A stretch of 64,000 nt of DNA from Bacteroidota bacterium (GTDB lineage: Bacteria; Bacteroidota; Bacteroidia; M30B66): contig JAIXUS010000028.1 of assembly GCA_027483445.1 (NCBI GenBank), forward strand, positions 1 to 64,000. The letters run 5' to 3'. A program made the translations under genes and the position numbers. The notes under the pieces were generated by a model. The model was not told the origin of the DNA, did not search any database, and saw only the letters and a program-made list of their open reading frames with translations. Position 1 is the first letter of the stretch. Each line of letters begins with the position of its first letter. This document shows positions 7,706 to 16,833 of this stretch, piece by piece.

Positions 7706-9207
7706 AGCTCAATGCGCATCATTCCTGGTATCGTGAAGTTAATCCAGACGTGCTGTATGTGCTGATGGAAATGCGACAGGAAGCGGAATACGTGCAGCAT
7801 CACGTGCAGAAACTCGTGGGGTTTTTCGCGGCCATGCGCCAGTTTGCAGAAGCCTTGCAAGGCTCAGGACATCAAGTCGTGTATTTTCGATTTGGCAACG
7901 AGGCAAACACAGGAATTTTGGATGAGAATCTGCGACACCTCATTGCAAAACATACTATTGAACGCTTTGAATATCAGCTTCCTGACGAGTACAGGCTCGA
8001 TGAACAATTGAAGGCCTTTTGTGCTTCACTGTCGATTCCTTCAAGCGCTTGCGACACTGAACATTTTCTCACCACGAGAACCGAATTGGGAGAACTCTTT
8101 GCGGGTAAAAAGCAGTTTCTCATGGAGACCTTTTACCGTGCCATGCGGAAAAAATACGGTATTCTCATGCAAGGACCTGAGCCGGTGGGCGGTAAGTGGA
8201 ATTTCGATCACGACAACCGTTCGAGCTACGATGGTAAAGTGGGCATTCCCACGCGTTTTCCGGTGTCGAATCAGGTGGCCGAAGTTTTGGCTGAAATTGA
8301 AGCCTTAAACATTCCTCGTTTTGGGGAAATTGATGCGGCAAACTTCATCTGGCCGCTCAACCGTGAGCAGGCCATGCTTGTGTTGGATGACTTTGTGAGT
8401 AAGCGTTTGCCCTGGTTTGGAACCTATCAGGATGCGTTGTACACGGGCGATGCCTTCATGTTTCACTCGCGGCTTTCTTTCGCCTTGAATACCAAGCTGA
8501 TACACCCTCTGGAAGTTGTGCAGGCAAGTATTCAAGCCTGGGAAGCCGACCCGGAACGCATCACCTTGAACCAGCTCGAAGGATTTATCAGACAGATTAT
8601 TGGTTGGCGCGAATACATGCGGGGCATTTATTGGCTAAAAATGCCTGATTATGCGGGCTTAAACTTCTTTGAAAACGACCGAAAGCTGCCTGAGTGGTTC
8701 TGGACCGGAAAAACTCGGATGCGCTGTATGCAAAAAGCCATCGGGCAAAGCCTCGAGCATGCCTATGCACACCACATACAGCGCTTAATGGTTACCGGTA
8801 ATTTTGCTTTGTTGGCTGGTATTCATCCCGACGAAGTAGACCGCTGGTATTTAGGCATTTACATTGATGCCATTGAATGGGTGGAGATTACAAACACCCG
8901 GGGAATGAGTCAGTTTGCCGATGGCGGAATTGTGGGTTCAAAGCCCTATTGCAGCAGTGCCGCCTACATTAACAAGATGGGCAACTACTGCGATGGTTGT
9001 TATTACAGCCACAAGGAGAAATTCGGTGAAAGGGCATGTCCGTTTAACACACTATACTGGCATTTTCACGTGCGCCACAGGGAAAAGCTGGAGCGAAATC
9101 CGCGCATTGGCATGATGTACAAAACCTGGGACAAAATGGCGCCCGAGCAGCAAGAAGCGATTTTGGAAAAGGCGGAACAGGTGCTGAATAGCATTGAAAA
9201 ATTGTAA
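7636..9207 (+). CDS. Cryptochrome/photolyase, Fe-S (PhrB/CryB) class
   Basis: Light-driven DNA repair flavoprotein or cryptochrome of the bacterial iron-sulfur class, whose studied members repair (6-4) photoproducts. The family core begins at Met14 (base 7675, MKTLRLVLGDQLNAHHSW). Numbered from that Met, Cys351, Cys439, Cys442 and Cys455 fall one residue from the four [4Fe-4S] ligands reported for Agrobacterium PhrB. The C-terminal FAD-binding helical domain is complete (GQSLEHAYAHHIQRLMVTGNF, WVEITNTRGMSQFADGG). The ATG at 7636 is listed because the upstream relic copy aligns in frame from that codon, suggesting the 13 extra residues were once translated. The start at 7675 is an equally good choice and matches the usual family start. 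The next gene is a Kef antiporter. Confidence 0.88.
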   Translation: MTKLNAYGAVVLPMKTLRLVLGDQLNAHHSWYREVNPDVLYVLMEMRQEAEYVQHHVQKLVGFFAAMRQFAEALQGSGHQVVYFRFGNEANTGILDENLRHLIAKHTIERFEYQLPDEYRLDEQLKAFCASLSIPSSACDTEHFLTTRTELGELFAGKKQFLMETFYRAMRKKYGILMQGPEPVGGKWNFDHDNRSSYDGKVGIPTRFPVSNQVAEVLAEIEALNIPRFGEIDAANFIWPLNREQAMLVLDDFVSKRLPWFGTYQDALYTGDAFMFHSRLSFALNTKLIHPLEVVQASIQAWEADPERITLNQLEGFIRQIIGWREYMRGIYWLKMPDYAGLNFFENDRKLPEWFWTGKTRMRCMQKAIGQSLEHAYAHHIQRLMVTGNFALLAGIHPDEVDRWYLGIYIDAIEWVEITNTRGMSQFADGGIVGSKPYCSSAAYINKMGNYCDGCYYSHKEKFGERACPFNTLYWHFHVRHREKLERNPRIGMMYKTWDKMAPEQQEAILEKAEQVLNSIEKL

Positions 9208-9240
9208 TTCAAACATAACGTTTAGGCTGAAAAACAGTGC

Positions 9241-9248
9241 TATATTGC
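9241..9248 (+). promoter_or_regulatory. Putative -7 box (TATATTGC) before the Kef antiporter
   Basis: TATATTGC ends 3 nt before the ATG at 9252. A TTTAG at about 9219-9223 lies near the position expected for a -33 element. The same short spacing is seen before recN, ribD and dnaB. Confidence 0.4.
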
Positions 9249-9251
9249 CCC

Positions 9252-11558
9252 ATGTTCAAGTCACTGGGAAAATACTTTTCAGCCTACTTCATTAGCTTAA
9301 CAGCCGCAGCCGCAGTTATCTACTACTTCATTATCTCCGGAAACACGTTAAAACCTGAGCTGCAGGCGATAAAGGACGTCGCTGACAAGGTACCGGCAAA
9401 CCTGAATGATTTAACGCAGGTCATCGAAGAGAACTTTCACCATCCATTACCGATTTTGATCGTTCAAATCATCGCCATCATTGGTATTGCCCGTTTTTTA
9501 GGATTGCTCTTTTCAAAACTTGGTCAGCCGGGAGTGATTGGCGAAATTCTCGCCGGTATTATCCTCGGTCCATCTGTCTTGGGAGCCTATTTTCCCGAGT
9601 TATCACTTTCGCTCTTTCCAACGGGTTCGCTTGGGAATCTTCAGGTATTGAGTCAGATTGGTTTGATACTCTTCATGTTCGTAATTGGCATGGAGCTCGA
9701 TATTTCGGTGATTAAGAGCAAAGCAAAAGACGCCATTTTTATTTCACACATCAGCATTGTGGTACCTTTTACGTTGGGGGTCGTTTTAGCTTTTTACACC
9801 TTTACCGAATTTGCTCCCGAGCAGGTACCGTTTATATCATTCGCCCTATTCATGGGCATTTCGATGAGTATCACCGCCTTCCCTGTTTTGGCCAGAATTA
9901 TTCAGGAAAGAGGGCTTACCCGAACCAAGCTTGGAACCATTGCCATTACAAGTGCTGCTGTTGACGATGTTACCGCCTGGTGCCTCCTGGCCGTGGTTAT
10001 TGCCATTGTAAAGGCTGGTTCGGTGAATTCAGCTTTACTCACCATTGGACTTTCGTTGGTGTATGTGATGTTCATGTGGTACCTCCTGCGTCCGTTTTTG
10101 CAACGATTGGGAAGCATCTACAACAATCGGGAAAGCATTTCGCGCGGTTTGATTGCGGCCGTTCTTCTGATGCTTTTAGGATCTGCCTGGGCAACAGAAG
10201 TTATTGGTATTCACGCCCTTTTCGGTGCTTTTCTCGCAGGAGTGGTGATGCCTGATTCACTGAATTTCCGAAAAATCATGATCGACAAGCTCGAAGATGT
10301 AGCGGTAGTGCTCCTTCTGCCCTTATTTTTCGTATTCACCGGACTTCGTACTGAAATTGGTTTACTGAATAGCCAAGAACTCTGGCTAATGTGCCTTTTG
10401 GTAATTGGCGTTGCCACAGTTGGGAAGTTTATGGGCTCGGGCCTTGCCGCTTTGTTTGTGGGACAAAGCCTGAAAGACAGTTTGTCGATTGGCGCCTTGA
10501 TGAATACAAGAGGCCTAATGGAGCTTATTGTGCTCAACATTGGCTACGATCTTGGCATTCTAAGTCCACAAATGTTTGCCATGCTGGTGTTGATGGCCTT
10601 GGTAACCACCTTTACTACCGGTCCAATGCTCAGCCTGATCAACTGGGGCTTTCGAGAAAGGTACATACAGCCGGCCATTCAGCCCGTTGTGGAAGATAAA
10701 AAGTCGGCCTTTAACGTGCTGATTTCATTCGGCCTCGCTACATCAGGACGAAAGCTTCTCAAGCTAGCGCATCAGCTCTATGGCGGAAACCCGGCAAAAG
10801 TGAACATGTCGGCCGTACACGTTACCCTGAGCGCCGACGTGAGTATGATGAATGTCGAAGAGTTTGAACGTCAAAGCTTTAAGCCTATTCGTTCAGAAGC
10901 TGAAAAGCTCAATATTCCGCTCGAGACACATTACAGACTTACTACCGATCTTCATCGTGAGGTGAATGCCATCGCCGAAAGGGAAAATACGCGTTTACTG
11001 ATTGTTGGTGCCGGACAATCGCTTTACACAGGTTCTCTTTTGGGCAATCTTGTTGGCGTTACCAAGGCGCTTTCGCCTGAAAACCTGCTCGACACCATCA
11101 CAGGTCAACGGCCGCTTTTGCCTTCAAACGATTTAATCGACGAAAAGGCCAGGGTTTTCCTCAACGAAACAAACTGTGATGTAGCGGTGCTGCTCGACCG
11201 TGACTTTAGCGATTCGAAGACGATTTTTGTGCCGGTATTCGCGCACGACGATATCTTTCTATTGGATTACGCCCAAAAGTTCATCGAAAACAACAGCTCA
11301 TTTGTTGTAGTAGCCGATACCACCCAGCTCATGGAAAGGGGCTCAGGCTTGCAAGACCGCTTTGATTCCATCTGTAAATCCTGCGCCGGAAAAATTTCGA
11401 TGCTTCAGGAACGCACCATTCAAAAAGAATTTCTCAACCGTCAGGAACTGATGCTCGTGAGCTACAAGAGTTGGAAAGCCCTCACCGAGAGCAAAAGCCT
11501 ATGGCTGGAGCACATACCGAGCGTACTGGTCATTCGTCCAACCGCTCAAATTAGCTAA
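9252..11558 (+). CDS. Kef-type cation:proton antiporter (CPA2 family)
   Basis: Inner-membrane monovalent cation/proton antiporter. From ATG 9252 the protein has 768 residues: an N-terminal membrane helix (about 5-27), the Na+/H+ exchanger domain with roughly 12 helices (about 75-470; GQPGVIGEILAGIILGPSVLG and the AAVDDVTAW pattern in helix 5-6 are characteristic), then a soluble C-terminal region of about 290 residues that resembles tandem universal-stress-protein folds (VTLSADVSMMNVEEFERQ; NTRLLIVGAG). There is no recognisable TrkA_N/KTN motif, so gating is not by the classical KefC route. The GTG at 9237 would add five residues and overlap the promoter box, so ATG is preferred. Confidence 0.88.
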   Translation: MFKSLGKYFSAYFISLTAAAAVIYYFIISGNTLKPELQAIKDVADKVPANLNDLTQVIEENFHHPLPILIVQIIAIIGIARFLGLLFSKLGQPGVIGEILAGIILGPSVLGAYFPELSLSLFPTGSLGNLQVLSQIGLILFMFVIGMELDISVIKSKAKDAIFISHISIVVPFTLGVVLAFYTFTEFAPEQVPFISFALFMGISMSITAFPVLARIIQERGLTRTKLGTIAITSAAVDDVTAWCLLAVVIAIVKAGSVNSALLTIGLSLVYVMFMWYLLRPFLQRLGSIYNNRESISRGLIAAVLLMLLGSAWATEVIGIHALFGAFLAGVVMPDSLNFRKIMIDKLEDVAVVLLLPLFFVFTGLRTEIGLLNSQELWLMCLLVIGVATVGKFMGSGLAALFVGQSLKDSLSIGALMNTRGLMELIVLNIGYDLGILSPQMFAMLVLMALVTTFTTGPMLSLINWGFRERYIQPAIQPVVEDKKSAFNVLISFGLATSGRKLLKLAHQLYGGNPAKVNMSAVHVTLSADVSMMNVEEFERQSFKPIRSEAEKLNIPLETHYRLTTDLHREVNAIAERENTRLLIVGAGQSLYTGSLLGNLVGVTKALSPENLLDTITGQRPLLPSNDLIDEKARVFLNETNCDVAVLLDRDFSDSKTIFVPVFAHDDIFLLDYAQKFIENNSSFVVVADTTQLMERGSGLQDRFDSICKSCAGKISMLQERTIQKEFLNRQELMLVSYKSWKALTESKSLWLEHIPSVLVIRPTAQIS

Positions 11559-11623
11559 TTTCTCATCATTGAACGCTTTGCGCCTGAACGAATACAGCGC
11601 GGCGTTCTTCACGTTAAGATTTC

Positions 11624-14600
11624 ATGAAAAAAACCACAACCCTCATTCTGGCCATTTTACAAATCAGCCTCGCTTTTTCCCAGTGGCGACAAGCCAATCC
11701 ATACGGTGGCCAAATCAACGATATGGTTTTTCCCGACCGAAAAACCGGGTTTGCCTGCGGACAGTCGACCGGGCAGGGAAGCTGTTCCGGAACCTCAAGC
11801 ATTCTTCGAACCATCGACGGTGGCGAAACCTGGATTCGTGTCAACACCGGTGCAACTGTTACCCTCACCCGACTTCAATTTTTAGATGCCTTTACAGGCT
11901 GGGCCCTCGGTGCAACAAGCACCATCCTTAAAACTACCGATGGCGGCCAAAGCTGGACCTCTCAAACCACTGGTATCGGAGCTGGATTGAATGACTTGCA
12001 CTTTCCCAATGCCAATACCGGCTACGTGGTTGGACCGGGCGGATTTCTTCGAAAGAGCACCAATGGAGGAGGTACCTGGACAACCATTGCCTCGGGTACC
12101 ACGCAAAATCTTTTTTCGGTTTGGTTTGTGGATGCCAATACCGGTTACCTTGTAGGCAACGGTGGAACCATTAGAAAAACCACAAACGGCGGCAGCTCCT
12201 GGAGCTCTGTGTACACAGGAACTGAGCTGTTTCGCGATGTTTGGTTTTCAGATGCCAACAACGGATATGTATTGGCTTTCAACAAAATCCTGCGCACCAC
12301 CAATGGAGGCGCCTCATGGACATCCTTTGATGCCCCTTCAAACTATGTGCTTATCCGTTTTCAATTCATCAGCGCCACTAAAGGATTTGCCATCGGCGAC
12401 CCCAATGTGCTTTTGAAAACCGAAGATGGAGGACAAACGTGGAGCGAAGTTGTTCCCTCCGGCGACACAGACTCGTGGAGAAGTGTCTTCTTTTTCGATG
12501 AGCAGAACGCCTTTGGCTCCAAAGATTTAGGACGAATATACAGAAGCAATGATGGGGGCATTGGCTGGACCAATGTGCATACCGGAATGTGGGCCGAAAT
12601 GCAGGATTGTGCGTTTAAATCGCCCACCGAAGGATTGTTTGTAGGCAGCAATGGGAACATCTTCCGAACCACCAATGGCGCGCTAACCCTACGGGAAGTC
12701 CCTTCCGGAACCAATGAATCCCTCGGTTCAGTGCAGTATCTCACCGAGAATCTGGTTTTGGCCGCCGGTGACAGCGGTACCGTGGTTCGTTCTGAAGATG
12801 CCGGATTAACCTGGACAACCATTTCAACCGGTCAGGAGGCCATCATTACCGACCTCCACGCGGTCGACTCCTTGTGGGCCTATGCCACCACCAGCGATGG
12901 AAAGGTGTTGCGGACCATCAATGGAGGGCTCAATTGGTTTGTTCAGCAGCCGTTTGAAGCCCAAACCCTGAATGCCGTGTATTTCCTCAACCGAAACTAT
13001 GGAATGGTTTGCGGAAACGGCCGTATTTACCGAACAACAACTGCAGGCCTGCTTTGGGAGCTCACGGTAAATGGCGTTTTGCAGAACTCAAGTTTCGATG
13101 ACATCTGGATTACCTCACAAAATGTGGCTTACGCCTCCGGTGGCTTTGGGAAATTGCACAGAACGCTAAACGGAGGCACGGAATGGGCCCCGGTTTTTCC
13201 GCCCGGACAAACCAATGCAGAAATCGACGAGATGTTTTGGCTCACCGATTCATTGGGCTTTTTCGCCCGGTTGAATTCCCAGGCTAGAACGGTGAACGCC
13301 GGAGTCAATATCGGCTCAGAATCTACGTATTGCCTGGCCAACAACGGTGGTGTAAACACCATTTTCATGGTGGGCAGCAATTACGGTTATTGCACAGGCG
13401 GCTTGTCGCGTGTGCTGCATACCCTGAAACCGCAAGAGCTTAACAGAACCTATCTACAAGACAGTATCTACTGCTCCGGTCAGCGGATTTTCGTGGGCTT
13501 TATCGCCGGTGGAATGCTGGTCAACGACAATGTAGTTACCGCCCAGCTCAGCGATGCTTCAGGAAGCTTTGCCAATCCGGTGAATATTGGGTCCTTAACA
13601 CTTGGGTTGCCCTCCCCTAACCCATCGGGCATTATTACATGCCAGCTTCCGGCCAACGCTTCCGGTTTAAATTACCGTATTCGTGTGGTGTGCGACAACC
13701 CGCAGCTGGTGGCTCCCGACAATGGCTATCCAATCAGGATTTCCAACACTGTTCAGCCTTTGGGCCTCATCGAAGCCAATCCGGCAAATGTATGTTCAGG
13801 CGCTCCGATTCAGTTTCAGGCCTCAGGAACGGCCTTAGGCAACAACCCAAGCTATCTTTGGACGCTGAACGGCGTTGCCTTGAATTATGAAGCCCCACAA
13901 CTCAGCATCGACACCCTCACCGTTGCGGGAACCATGCAGCTTACTGTTCAAAGCAGTTTGACCTGTGCTTCTCCACTCAGCCACAGCTCAAATGTGAGCT
14001 TCACCATTGCGGAAGCTCCGGTGTTTAGTTTGGGTGATGACCAAACGCTTTGTGCCGGCGATAGCCTTGAAATTGGACTCAACACCGAGCTCACGCCAAA
14101 CTGGAGCAACAGCGGCCTTCCCGACGAAAGTATAGTTACGGTAAGTCCCAGCCAAACAACCAGTTATAGCTTAGCCCTTACAAACAGCGATGGATGCTCG
14201 ACCAGCGATACCATTCAGGTAATTGTGGAAGAGCCGGTTAGCTTCAATATTTTGGGCAACTTCAGTGGTTGTCCCGGCGATACTTTAACATTGAGTGTGC
14301 CTGAAAATCAAGGTGTTTACGAGTGGCGTTTGGATGACCTTGCCGTCGAAGCGGAGAACAACAGTCTCGCCCTTGCATTAGAAGCCAATGCCACATTAGT
14401 TGTTCAGTTCAGTTCAGCGGCGAGTTGTTTGTCGGCCGATACTGCATTAATTACCGTGTTCGATCTGCCTGCAACTCCCGTAATTGGCTTTGATGGTGGC
14501 GAATTGGTGATTGAGGGCGGTTCGGCATTTCCTGTTCAGTGGTTGTTGGATGGCGTTCCGGTTCCAAACGAGAGTAACGATACTTTAACCGTTTCGGCCA

Positions 14601-14938
14601 TTGGCGTTTACACAGCCGTAGTGAGCAATGCCGATGGCTGCACCTCCACCTCTGCCCCACTCGATTTAGGAACGGTCTCCTTGCCCAATGCGGAAAACAC
14701 TGCGCCTTTTGTTTTCACTCAGAGCGACCGCTGGATTTTACAAGGAATGCCTTTCGATCGCCAAAAGCCAACCACAGTTCGCGTTTTTGATGGACTAGGC
14801 CGATTGCTTCACCAGGAGCAGGCTCAGCCTTCGGGCGAAAAACAGCTAAGCATGAAAAGTGTATTGCTCCCCGCCGGCGTTTATTTCATTCAGGCGGCTA
14901 ACTTTAGGGCCATTCCGCTTGTCATCCAACCACAGTAA
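11624..14938 (+). CDS. Secreted Ycf48-like repeat protein with T9SS sorting domain
   Basis: A 1104-residue extracellular protein. It has a signal peptide (1-20, ending AFSQ), then about eleven beta-propeller repeats of the Ycf48/BNR type across residues 40-600, each carrying a T-x-x-GG-x-x-W motif (TIDGGETW, TTDGGQSW, STNGGGTW, TTNGGASW, SNDGGIGW and others). About 740-1000 are Ig-like/PKD-like modules with paired cysteines (NVCSGAPIQFQASG, TLCAGDSLEIGL, GCPGDTLTLSV). The C-terminal 80 residues form a type A T9SS sorting domain (TTVRVFDGLGRLLHQEQ ... LPAGVYFIQA). It is probably exported by Sec and anchored or released by T9SS. The next gene follows after 11 bp. Confidence 0.88.
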   Translation: MKKTTTLILAILQISLAFSQWRQANPYGGQINDMVFPDRKTGFACGQSTGQGSCSGTSSILRTIDGGETWIRVNTGATVTLTRLQFLDAFTGWALGATSTILKTTDGGQSWTSQTTGIGAGLNDLHFPNANTGYVVGPGGFLRKSTNGGGTWTTIASGTTQNLFSVWFVDANTGYLVGNGGTIRKTTNGGSSWSSVYTGTELFRDVWFSDANNGYVLAFNKILRTTNGGASWTSFDAPSNYVLIRFQFISATKGFAIGDPNVLLKTEDGGQTWSEVVPSGDTDSWRSVFFFDEQNAFGSKDLGRIYRSNDGGIGWTNVHTGMWAEMQDCAFKSPTEGLFVGSNGNIFRTTNGALTLREVPSGTNESLGSVQYLTENLVLAAGDSGTVVRSEDAGLTWTTISTGQEAIITDLHAVDSLWAYATTSDGKVLRTINGGLNWFVQQPFEAQTLNAVYFLNRNYGMVCGNGRIYRTTTAGLLWELTVNGVLQNSSFDDIWITSQNVAYASGGFGKLHRTLNGGTEWAPVFPPGQTNAEIDEMFWLTDSLGFFARLNSQARTVNAGVNIGSESTYCLANNGGVNTIFMVGSNYGYCTGGLSRVLHTLKPQELNRTYLQDSIYCSGQRIFVGFIAGGMLVNDNVVTAQLSDASGSFANPVNIGSLTLGLPSPNPSGIITCQLPANASGLNYRIRVVCDNPQLVAPDNGYPIRISNTVQPLGLIEANPANVCSGAPIQFQASGTALGNNPSYLWTLNGVALNYEAPQLSIDTLTVAGTMQLTVQSSLTCASPLSHSSNVSFTIAEAPVFSLGDDQTLCAGDSLEIGLNTELTPNWSNSGLPDESIVTVSPSQTTSYSLALTNSDGCSTSDTIQVIVEEPVSFNILGNFSGCPGDTLTLSVPENQGVYEWRLDDLAVEAENNSLALALEANATLVVQFSSAASCLSADTALITVFDLPATPVIGFDGGELVIEGGSAFPVQWLLDGVPVPNESNDTLTVSAIGVYTAVVSNADGCTSTSAPLDLGTVSLPNAENTAPFVFTQSDRWILQGMPFDRQKPTTVRVFDGLGRLLHQEQAQPSGEKQLSMKSVLLPAGVYFIQAANFRAIPLVIQPQ

Positions 14939-14949
14939 TACGTAAAACG

Positions 14950-16551
14950 ATGTGTAGAATATTCTTCCTGATTGGCCTTTTCTGCTCAACATGGGCCTTT
15001 GCCCAACAGACCGAATTTGGAACTGAATCTGAGTCCTCTTCATACAGGAATATGCCCTTTTTTCTGGGGCAAAAGGATGGAAAAATCTACACCGTTCGAA
15101 TTACCGGCTACAGCGCTGGGCTTTACACACAACTGCTACGCAGCGATGCCAAAGCGGCACTGGGCGCAATGATCGTTGGTGTGGCCAAATTCTCTAACGA
15201 CGCTCCATTTAATAGTCAGCGTTTGTATTTTGGACAAAACAGTCGGGTTTTTCTCGAAATCTACGACGAAGCCTTAAGGCAGGTGTCTTCGAAAGAACTG
15301 GACCTTGAAGACCAATTAACCGGAGATCCAATGCGGATGTTAGGACTTTCGTTAATTGGAAATCAACTGTATGCCTTTTCTTACCAGGAAGCCAACAATG
15401 GTGAAACCAACCGCGTTTTAGCGCACCAGGTTTCAGAAGATGGGCAAATCGAAAAGCCCGGCGCCGAGCTGATGAGCTACAATACCCAAAACCACTTGAT
15501 TTCAGGCCGAAAGTCTCACACCTTCCGCATAGAAGCCAGTCCCAACAACCAGCATTTCATGGTTTCGCAGAGCGAGCTTCGTTTTCCCAAGAATCAAAAG
15601 GCCGACAAGCGTTTCAAGATGGCCTTTTTCGACAAGCAGCTCAGGCAGGAATGGTCGGTGGAGTTTAACCCGAAATTTCCGGTTGATGAGGCTGAATTGA
15701 TTGAAATGAAAATTTCAGACCTTGGCGATGCGGCCTGCTTATTCAAGTATAAGAATCCCGACAAAGACGGCCCCGACGATCTTTACACACTCTTTACTTA
15801 TTTCAAGGCACTCGACCGTTGGGAAGAGTTTTCGCTCAAGATTCCCGGGAAGTTTAACAACGACATTTTACTTCAGTATGGTTCGGAGCGACTATTTGTG
15901 TCGGGCTTTTTCTCCGGAAGAGGAAAGTCATCCGCCGAAGGCTATTTCTACAGAGAGATTGATACCCGCAATGGTGCCATACTGCGCGACATTGAAGATA
16001 ATTTTAGCCGCGAAATGCTTGGCCTCGCGTTGGGCGAAAAAGCCGAAAACAGCAACGGTTTAATCAGCAATTTTCACATGAGGCGTATGATTCCAATGGC
16101 GAATGGCGGCGTTATTTTAGTGGCTGAGCGGTATTTTATCCTGTACAACAACAACGCCTTTGAGTTTCGTTACGACGATGCTTTCATGATCAGGCTCGAC
16201 GCTGATGGCCGCTGCATCCAAACGGCCAAAGTGGCTAAAACGCAAAATACAGCCGATGATGGCGGTTTATTCAACTCGTTTTGTGTGATTTCGAACGAGC
16301 AGGAATTGGTGTTCATTTACAATGCGAACCGAAAAGACCCCAATAACCGAATGACCAATCCCAACCGGGCCTCGGTATACCTCACGCGCATTCCATTCGA
16401 TGGCAGTGCGCAAACTACAACCATGCTGTTTAATGGTAAAGAGGCTGAAACTGTGGCCGTTCCCAAAGTTTTTCTCCAGGAGTCGCCGTCTTCCGTGGTG
16501 TTTTACAACTACAAACGCGGAAATTTCAAGTATGCCCGCGTAAAGTTTTAA
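14950..16551 (+). CDS. Secreted protein of unknown function
   Basis: A 533-residue protein with a signal peptide (1-19, ending AFAQ). The mature part is beta-rich with regularly spaced tyrosine/phenylalanine strands (GKIYTVRITGYSAGLYTQLL, HTFRIEASPNNQHFMVSQSE, GGVILVAERYFILYNNNAF), suggesting a periplasmic or surface propeller-like fold. There is no sorting domain or lipobox, and I do not recognise a named family. The 11-bp spacing after the Ycf48-like cargo makes co-transcription likely. Confidence 0.65.
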   Translation: MCRIFFLIGLFCSTWAFAQQTEFGTESESSSYRNMPFFLGQKDGKIYTVRITGYSAGLYTQLLRSDAKAALGAMIVGVAKFSNDAPFNSQRLYFGQNSRVFLEIYDEALRQVSSKELDLEDQLTGDPMRMLGLSLIGNQLYAFSYQEANNGETNRVLAHQVSEDGQIEKPGAELMSYNTQNHLISGRKSHTFRIEASPNNQHFMVSQSELRFPKNQKADKRFKMAFFDKQLRQEWSVEFNPKFPVDEAELIEMKISDLGDAACLFKYKNPDKDGPDDLYTLFTYFKALDRWEEFSLKIPGKFNNDILLQYGSERLFVSGFFSGRGKSSAEGYFYREIDTRNGAILRDIEDNFSREMLGLALGEKAENSNGLISNFHMRRMIPMANGGVILVAERYFILYNNNAFEFRYDDAFMIRLDADGRCIQTAKVAKTQNTADDGGLFNSFCVISNEQELVFIYNANRKDPNNRMTNPNRASVYLTRIPFDGSAQTTTMLFNGKEAETVAVPKVFLQESPSSVVFYNYKRGNFKYARVKF

Positions 16552-16833
16552 CCCGGTTTGTAATGGTCGTTTTGGGCTTTTAACTTTTTTCAGGTGGCCG
16601 CAAGCGGATGTCCTTTCGGGGCCTTTAATTCTACCGTTTCGGTATTTGAAGCCTGATCATGCACAAAGCGAAGGCAGCATTGCAGAATGTCCACAAAGTA
16701 AACCTGAGGTTTTGCGCGGTTTCGCTGGATTTCAAAGCAACATCGGAAGCAAGCCTTAAACTTGAAAATTTCGGAATTGCTCAGTAGTGTTGGAATGACA
16801 CCATTCGGTTTTTTCTTAAATTTACGCCACCTA
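16552..16833. other. 282-bp gap with a possible Cys-rich reading frame on the minus strand
   Basis: Between the secreted protein and the NrtR-like gene, the minus strand from about 16763 down to the TGA at 16590 reads as a plausible coding segment (KFKACFRCCFEIQRNRAKPQ, then VYFVDILQCCLRFVHDQAS). I find no in-frame ATG, GTG or TTG close to its left boundary. At 16817-16824 the palindrome TAAATTTA could serve as a -7 box in either direction, which would drive both the regulator and this frame. Coding status is undecided. Confidence 0.25.

Noticed and set aside
11569..11931. 120-residue plus-strand frame starting upstream of the Ycf48-like protein
   Set aside because: It overlaps the true gene in another frame, lacks a signal peptide or domain, and its His/Arg-rich composition is that of a shadow.
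12361..12822. 153-residue minus-strand open frame
   Set aside because: Antisense to the Ycf48-like repeats, whose regular Gly/Trp codons keep the mirror frame open.
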